Virus record (IMG/VR): IMGVR_UViG_3300043419_000459
Coordinates: 37,471-101,470 of that record
Direction: 5' to 3' (one strand)
Source of the DNA: a virus
DNA: 64,000 nt
A program made the translations under genes and the position numbers. The notes under the pieces were generated by a model. The model saw nothing but the letters and a program-made list of their open reading frames with translations. It was not told where the DNA came from and made no database searches. Shown in pieces: positions 58,706 to 64,000 of the stretch. How positions within the stretch are numbered: position 1 is the first letter of the stretch; each line of letters opens with the position of its first letter.

Positions 58706-61700
58706 TTATTCTACTTCTAAAATTGGTTCAGAAGTATTTCTACCTGTTCTATTTACTGTCAATGTATTTGGATTAGATACAAATGTTTCAACCGGAGGAG
58801 TTCCATCCAATGTGGTTGCTGCAGTATTTTTTGAACCTTTAAAGAAACTATTTTGTAGTCCTCTTGTCAAATCGGATGTATTTTTGTAATGTGTTGGTAA
58901 ATAACCATCAACAGGCTTTACCGCAATTATATTATCCTTAACAACAGGAACAACAGAACCACTAAATGGTTGTATATTTAATTTAGTTTCAGTATAAGTT
59001 TGAATATCCGAAACATATCCACCACGTGGGTCGCCTAATCCGTTAACGGAAGCAGTTATAGCAAATTTAGTTACAATTCTTTCTTTCTGCTCAGTAATTA
59101 ATTGAACCCTAATTCTTTCACTAACACGTTTATTGTCTTTGTCAAAGTAAGTTCTAATTGCATTACCATTTTGTGCATAAATACCAAACCCAATAGTTTC
59201 GTAAGTAGTTTGACCATATGTTTCAATTCCCAAATCAATTTCGGTTGTAATGGTAGATTCATCCAAACCGGCATCTATATTTACTTCTTTTTGATAAGAC
59301 TCTGCGTTTACAATGGTAGTGTCCGTATTTTCAATTAGACCACCATGTTGATAAGATGTAGCTATCAAATTCTCAGAAAGATTTGCATCAACTATACTTT
59401 GGTATTGATTATTTTCACCAATCAAATTTTCAGAAAAATCAGAATTAATTTTTACTTCATATTGTAAATTTTCACTACTTAGTATAGTCGTATCTTCATA
59501 ATGTATTGTTACATCTTTTTGATATTCATCACCTATTGGTTTTTTCTGTGCAATCTTACTTCTTTCTAAAATATGTGGTTCAATTAAAAGACCCGTAGTT
59601 GCTTTAACTCTAGCCGGTAACATTTTCTTAATATCGTCAAACATAGATTTCTCATATAGTTTGATTAAGTTGATGTATGCGTAAATGTCTCTATTGTCAA
59701 ATCTTTTGAAATAATAATTTCTTAACTCATCCAATCTTTTATAATTAGACCTATATCTGTCCGATGGGTCTCCTATGTAATTATCTAAATTTAATCCACC
59801 CAATGATTTGGCAATGTCAATATTTAACTCTTTTGTAGGAGAGAAAAATAAACCAACTCTATTAGAATCAGTGGGCGATTGGTCAAATGATTTTTTGGTT
59901 GCTCTACTTTTTGAAGATAAATCGGAAATTAATTCTTGTGATTCAAATCTAACCTTATTTGTAGAATATCTTGTAGAACCAATGTCGGGTATTTCTAAAA
60001 CAACAGTTCTATCTATTGCTTCAAATTGATACGGATATGTTGTTAAAGTAGGGAATCCTATTGCGGATGCGGAATACGATGCAGAAGGGTTTTCTGAGAA
60101 TATTAATGTCCCACTTATTATAGAACCACTTTCCAAATCATTTCTATATAAAGAAGATGAAAAGTAAATATTTGTATCAACATTCAATAAAGAAGAAGAT
60201 ACTGCTAAATTTTTTGGATATTCAAAATCTAATCTAAAAAATAAATCATCGGTAGAAGCATATACATCATTACCATTTATCATTTCAGGAAAAGAAACGT
60301 GTTCGTAGAATTTCTCTTTATTTAAAGGTGTAGACCATAAACGGAATTCGTCTAATGAACCACTATATCCATTACTACCACTACCTATATAAATGTAGTT
60401 ACCACCATCCCAGCTTGCACTAACATTCAAAATACTTGCACTTACCGATTCTTGGAATATAGTTCTTTCTTTTTCGGATTGTCTTACATTTAATTCAAAG
60501 CTAGAAGATACACTTCCACTAGTTCTACTAACTTCAACACCAAAGAAACTATCATTAAATATTGGTAGTAATGATGATGTAATTTCATGTGAACCCGAAT
60601 AATTAAATACAACTTTACCAAATTTAGAATTCGTTGAACCACTAATATTTATTCCCCAACCACTACCCGATATAATGTTGAATTGACCACTATATTCTGG
60701 TTTTATAAAAAATTCTATTGTATCTGGTTTTCTATTTCTTTCGGTATTTTTCCATTCTAATTTAATACTTCCAGAATTTTGTCCATAGAATTTTAATGCG
60801 GTTGTTATGTTATCAAATTCAAATTTACTCTTTGATGTATCGGTTACTTCTGGTCCACCAAATTCTAAAATTGAAAGGTTTGATGATGGAATACCATAAC
60901 ATGCCATCAACGCATATACACCTCTTCTTGTTCCTTTGTGTTTTAATAAGTAAGGTAAGTTATTTACAATTCTTCTCCAAACTTCGTATGTTCTTTTCTT
61001 TGCCGGATTCGTTTCTTTTATATTTCCATCGGAATCCATACCAAATACATAATTCCAAAGTTGTGAATCTGAAGCTAGATTTTTAGCATCCCAATTAAAG
61101 GATTTTAATACATCAAATAATAATTTATCTGAGATTCCATTTGCAGATTTATAACCTAGTCCTCTACTTTTTTCTATTGATTTTGTATAAAAATAAATGT
61201 TATCAAAGTGTTGACCTATCATTGAGAAGAATAATAATAAACTTTGATTTTCCGTATTATTTACAATGTATTGTGGTATATTATTTAATACATAGTTTGC
61301 ATTATTGATATCATATGATTCGGCAAATTCTATTATATCATTATACCAAACCTCAACAATTGAATCAGTAGAGTTTAATCTATCACTACCAGTATACGGC
61401 CACGACGTTGATGATGATGTGTATAAGAATTTTTCAAATCCATCAAATCCTTGTATCAATTGTTCTTTCTTAATCGTTTGTCTTTCTATTTCTTTAGCCG
61501 ATTCTAATGTAGAAGACCAAGATGCGGTTTGTGCACTTTTTATAGAATTTTCATATACTTCGATTAATTGAACTTTATATACAAAATTGTCAACTCGTTC
61601 CTTCGCAGAACTAAAATGTACAAAATTATCCCAAAGATATTCGGAATCACTCACATATTGTATGTTTAAATCATCCGTATTAACCAAAGATGAACTTAAA

Positions 61701-63337
61701 TAATCACCTATTAAATTAGAAGACGATGATACAGGCGCATTCAATATTATGTCATCCAATGATTCATATCCGGTAGACTTTCCTACAACAAAATCAACAT
61801 CTATACTAAAATTCGGCCCTTTTATTGGTGGGCAATTTATTCCATCTTGTTGAGATAATACAACCGTTTCAATCAAAGGATTGGTCAATAACTTAGTAAT
61901 CCAAAAAGTTGAATTTTCTGTTATATTTGCGGGAAGTGGTGTATACAATTTTAATATCAAAGATTCAACCTCTTTGGTAATAACCGTATTTCCCAACTCA
62001 TCCGTTGTCTTATCCGATAAAGTAAAATTATCGTCTTCCCAAGATGAAACTATTATTTGTTCATCATTACCAAAGTTTGCAAGATGTGTTAAATATTTAC
62101 TTTCTTTTTCTGGTTCTGTGAATTTTAAATTTTCAACAAAAGCATCAAATAGAGTTTTTTTAATTATATCTTCATCTAACTTTATACTTGATAATAATAA
62201 TGTCGTTTTTATCTCATATTCATTTCCAATCAATTCAACGTTACCATTCCTATTATATGGTTTAAAAATAAGAGTTACATTATCACTACCATTCCAATTT
62301 GTAAATTTAGTAGATAAGTCTCTTAAATTAATTTTAAGTTTACCATTTGCTGATAAAGATTTCACTAATGGAATTCTACTTTTATCTTTTGCAATCAAAT
62401 CAACATCTATTGATGAAACTGCAAAGGAATTCCATTCTACATCATATTCCAAATTTAAATCAGAAAATGAGGGGATATCAATGGTGTCGGGAAATGTAAT
62501 TTGTGTAATTGATGGAAAATCGTTTACACTATTAAAATTAATAAGTAATTCAATTCTATCACCTGTACCATATAAATCACTTGTTGGTACAATTATTATT
62601 TTTTTACTACCAAATACTCCTAAAAAATCCTTTTTAAAAGATACATCAACAAATCCTAATGTTGCATTTACTCTAATTGGTGTATTTGAATTTAAATAAA
62701 AATCAACAAAGTCAGTATTAGATGTACTAAATGGTATAGTAACAATGGAATCGGTATCCGAATCTTTTACATTATAATCATATTTTCCATTGGCAATTGA
62801 TATGATTGGTTTATCTACCAATATTTGTTTCTCAACAGCAACAGCCAAAGCAAATCCACCGGTTAATAATTCAGTTGCAGGTACTTCTATATACGAATCC
62901 CCCACATTCCATTTGGAAAAATCTTTTGAATTTTTTTCTGCAACTTGTCTATTTGCATAAAATATTTTTAAAATTTTGTAATTTGATGGTAATACACCTT
63001 CTATGTAAAATTTTAAAGTTGAATTGGTAAGATTTGATTTTAATATTTGTTTACCATCGGTATTATAATCTGCCAATGTTATACTATCATTTATTATAAC
63101 ACTATCAGTTGTACCTACTTCATATTTTAATTTTAATAAATCACCCAATTCATTTTGTAAGTTGGATGTAAACAAAATTTCATAATTAACCGAATAATCG
63201 GCTATAACCGGTTGACTTACCGGTTCACCTGGTTGTGATATTGGTGGCACAATTTGTATTGGTTCGATTGGGTTGAAAACGATATCTCCACCACCCCCAC
63301 CAAAATCAAAAATTATATCTTCTACTTCTTCGGCCAT
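58706..63337 (-). CDS. Large tail/baseplate protein with LamG domain, 1543 aa
   Basis: A 1543-aa virion protein. N-terminus has a Gly-run (FGGGGGD, 12-18) and Pro/Ile-rich stretch. Repeated beta modules to about 600, then a helical region. About 790-830 holds NNLPYLLKHKGTRRGVYALM and ACYGIPSSNLSILEFGGP, a block seen in large baseplate-related proteins of far-T4 phages. Residues about 840-1020 form a LamG domain (TIEFFIKPEYSGQF, GVEVSRTSGSVSSSFEL, YIYIGSGSNGYSGSLDEFRL). Near 1200 RYRSNYKRLDELRNYYFKRF suggests a helical core. The C-terminus is repetitive (ENLIGENNQYQSIVDANLSE). Probably a baseplate wedge or tail-associated giant. Confidence 0.7.
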   Translation of the reverse strand: MAEEVEDIIFDFGGGGGDIVFNPIEPIQIVPPISQPGEPVSQPVIADYSVNYEILFTSNLQNELGDLLKLKYEVGTTDSVIINDSITLADYNTDGKQILKSNLTNSTLKFYIEGVLPSNYKILKIFYANRQVAEKNSKDFSKWNVGDSYIEVPATELLTGGFALAVAVEKQILVDKPIISIANGKYDYNVKDSDTDSIVTIPFSTSNTDFVDFYLNSNTPIRVNATLGFVDVSFKKDFLGVFGSKKIIIVPTSDLYGTGDRIELLINFNSVNDFPSITQITFPDTIDIPSFSDLNLEYDVEWNSFAVSSIDVDLIAKDKSRIPLVKSLSANGKLKINLRDLSTKFTNWNGSDNVTLIFKPYNRNGNVELIGNEYEIKTTLLLSSIKLDEDIIKKTLFDAFVENLKFTEPEKESKYLTHLANFGNDEQIIVSSWEDDNFTLSDKTTDELGNTVITKEVESLILKLYTPLPANITENSTFWITKLLTNPLIETVVLSQQDGINCPPIKGPNFSIDVDFVVGKSTGYESLDDIILNAPVSSSSNLIGDYLSSSLVNTDDLNIQYVSDSEYLWDNFVHFSSAKERVDNFVYKVQLIEVYENSIKSAQTASWSSTLESAKEIERQTIKKEQLIQGFDGFEKFLYTSSSTSWPYTGSDRLNSTDSIVEVWYNDIIEFAESYDINNANYVLNNIPQYIVNNTENQSLLLFFSMIGQHFDNIYFYTKSIEKSRGLGYKSANGISDKLLFDVLKSFNWDAKNLASDSQLWNYVFGMDSDGNIKETNPAKKRTYEVWRRIVNNLPYLLKHKGTRRGVYALMACYGIPSSNLSILEFGGPEVTDTSKSKFEFDNITTALKFYGQNSGSIKLEWKNTERNRKPDTIEFFIKPEYSGQFNIISGSGWGINISGSTNSKFGKVVFNYSGSHEITSSLLPIFNDSFFGVEVSRTSGSVSSSFELNVRQSEKERTIFQESVSASILNVSASWDGGNYIYIGSGSNGYSGSLDEFRLWSTPLNKEKFYEHVSFPEMINGNDVYASTDDLFFRLDFEYPKNLAVSSSLLNVDTNIYFSSSLYRNDLESGSIISGTLIFSENPSASYSASAIGFPTLTTYPYQFEAIDRTVVLEIPDIGSTRYSTNKVRFESQELISDLSSKSRATKKSFDQSPTDSNRVGLFFSPTKELNIDIAKSLGGLNLDNYIGDPSDRYRSNYKRLDELRNYYFKRFDNRDIYAYINLIKLYEKSMFDDIKKMLPARVKATTGLLIEPHILERSKIAQKKPIGDEYQKDVTIHYEDTTILSSENLQYEVKINSDFSENLIGENNQYQSIVDANLSENLIATSYQHGGLIENTDTTIVNAESYQKEVNIDAGLDESTITTEIDLGIETYGQTTYETIGFGIYAQNGNAIRTYFDKDNKRVSERIRVQLITEQKERIVTKFAITASVNGLGDPRGGYVSDIQTYTETKLNIQPFSGSVVPVVKDNIIAVKPVDGYLPTHYKNTSDLTRGLQNSFFKGSKNTAATTLDGTPPVETFVSNPNTLTVNRTGRNTSEPILEVE

Positions 63338-63349
63338 TTATTCTTTTTT

Positions 63350-63358
63350 TATAAATAT
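63350..63358 (-). promoter_or_regulatory. Promoter-like motif ATATTTATA before the 1543-aa gene
   Basis: Exact copy, 12 nt before the start at 63337 and 1 nt after the upstream stop. Confidence 0.5.
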
Positions 63359-63359
63359 C

Positions 63360-64000
63360 TTATAGTATATTTTCTCTTGTATTTGAATCTCCTTCAAATC
63401 CACGTTCTTTACCCAATCCGTCACCAATTCCACCATCATAATATCCACCACCTCCACCACCATATGTACCGCCGGTTGTAGGTGGGATGTATATCGGTGT
63501 AGGTTCTACCGGTAAAACTTCAATTGGTTGTGGTTCAATCACTGGTTCTTTTATTATAGGTTCTGAATCAATTTTGTCATCAAATTCGACATTAACATTT
63601 GATGGATTATATACATTTGTTTTAATTTCTGTGAATGTAGAAAATGATTCTATATTATTTTGAATTTGTTTTTTTAATTCTGTTATTCCGAATTCGGTTG
63701 GTAATTGTTTTATTTCAACACCTCTTCTTTTCAATACCTTTGAATTCGCATCAATACAAATATTTAATATAGTTTGTATTTCGGCCAACATCGTATCATA
63801 ATCATACACATCGAAATTATCAAATCGAACTTCATCGGGTTTGCCAAAATTAGATTCATTTATTTTGTAGTATTTATTATTTAAATAATAATCAACCGAT
63901 AATTTAAAATCTTCAAATATTTTTGTCCTAAAATTATCAAACCTACTTAATCCAAAATCTTTTTTTAAAATTGTAAAAAAATCTTTACCAAATCTGGTTT
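63360..64000 (-). CDS. Virion protein, partial at 5' end, Pro- and Gly-rich C-terminus
   Basis: Open in one minus-strand frame from the right edge to TAA at 63360, so the N-terminus is missing; an internal GTG at 63809 is not the real start, because the frame continues without a stop for 63 more codons (TRFGKDFFTILKKDFGLSRF and on). The visible part is a mixed helical domain (TMLAEIQTILNICIDANSKV, LKRRGVEIKQLPTEFGITEL), then a Pro/Glu/Ile linker and a glycine-rich end (GGTYGGGGGGYYDGG). The following gene begins with a similar Gly/Pro-rich stretch. Probably a baseplate or tail-associated protein; identity unknown. Confidence 0.65.
   Translation of the reverse strand, partial: TRFGKDFFTILKKDFGLSRFDNFRTKIFEDFKLSVDYYLNNKYYKINESNFGKPDEVRFDNFDVYDYDTMLAEIQTILNICIDANSKVLKRRGVEIKQLPTEFGITELKKQIQNNIESFSTFTEIKTNVYNPSNVNVEFDDKIDSEPIIKEPVIEPQPIEVLPVEPTPIYIPPTTGGTYGGGGGGYYDGGIGDGLGKERGFEGDSNTRENIL

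Noticed and set aside
61881-62699. A 272-codon plus-strand open frame
   Set aside because: It lies fully within the 1543-aa structural gene on the other strand, has low-complexity Ser/Leu/Phe-rich composition typical of antisense frames, and no promoter-like motif or recognisable domain.
63360-63809. A complete 149-aa gene starting with GTG at 63809
   Set aside because: The frame is open upstream to the window edge without a stop, so the gene is longer and truncated by the window.
1-64000. tRNA genes, CRISPR arrays, integrase or insertion sequences
   Set aside because: No cloverleaf-like sequence, spaced repeats, recombinase motifs or terminal inverted repeats were recognised by eye; a dedicated tRNA search would be needed to exclude tRNAs.

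Overview
This window is a contiguous piece of a large, AT-rich tailed-phage genome with a T4-like (Straboviridae-related, 'far-T4') myovirus architecture. The host is most likely a member of Bacteroidota, probably flavobacterial. Evidence for T4 kinship is a run of recognisable morphogenesis genes: large terminase (gp17), portal (gp20), prohead protease (gp21), acidic scaffold (gp22), major capsid (gp23), and neck/tail-completion proteins (gp13, gp14, gp15). Evidence for the host is indirect: starts lack Shine-Dalgarno sequences and have A/T-rich leaders, and a phage-encoded ribosomal protein bS21 looks Bacteroidota-like. No tRNA, CRISPR array, integrase or insertion sequence was recognised. 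Almost every base is coding and all genes but one lie on the minus strand, so transcription runs from right to left.

Layout in transcription order: 64000-54.9 kb holds tail/baseplate structural genes (a partial gene at the edge, a 1543-aa LamG-containing protein, three smaller virion proteins), a small protein and a T7-type Holliday-junction endonuclease. 54.8-50.0 kb holds a primase, a single-chain Mre11-Rad50 (gp47-gp46) fusion and a 2-oxoglutarate oxygenase. At 49.85-50.03 kb is the only plus-strand gene, a small ribbon-helix-helix protein. 49.75-44.2 kb is a giant 1838-aa fibre/adhesin. 44.2-22.1 kb is a glycan/nucleotide-sugar island of 23 genes: glycosyltransferases, three SDR epimerases, an RmlC-like epimerase, three SGNH proteins, two radical-SAM enzymes, a split thiamin-diphosphate enzyme, two HAD-related proteins, a methyltransferase and LamG proteins. 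22.06-18.1 kb is a 1328-aa multi-enzyme 'polyvalent' protein. 18.0-1 kb is the DNA-packaging and head/neck module, interrupted by bS21 and by a PKD + leucine-rich-repeat pair.

The strongest non-coding signal is a motif reading ATATTTATA on the coding strand. Exact or one-mismatch copies lie 3-33 nt upstream of many gene starts. The one exact copy in the opposite orientation precedes the only plus-strand gene, which argues that it is a directional phage promoter element. Two GC-rich terminators and two AT-rich hairpins each sit directly upstream of a copy, giving a repeated terminator-then-promoter layout. Helically phased AAACTA repeats in front of the ribbon-helix-helix gene recur upstream of the scaffold-capsid operon and are candidate operators.

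A working model (inference): head and tail genes are expressed from phage-specific promoters. The sugar island, directly downstream of the giant fibre, builds and attaches an unusual glycan either to the virion or to the host surface. bS21 may tune host ribosomes for phage messages.
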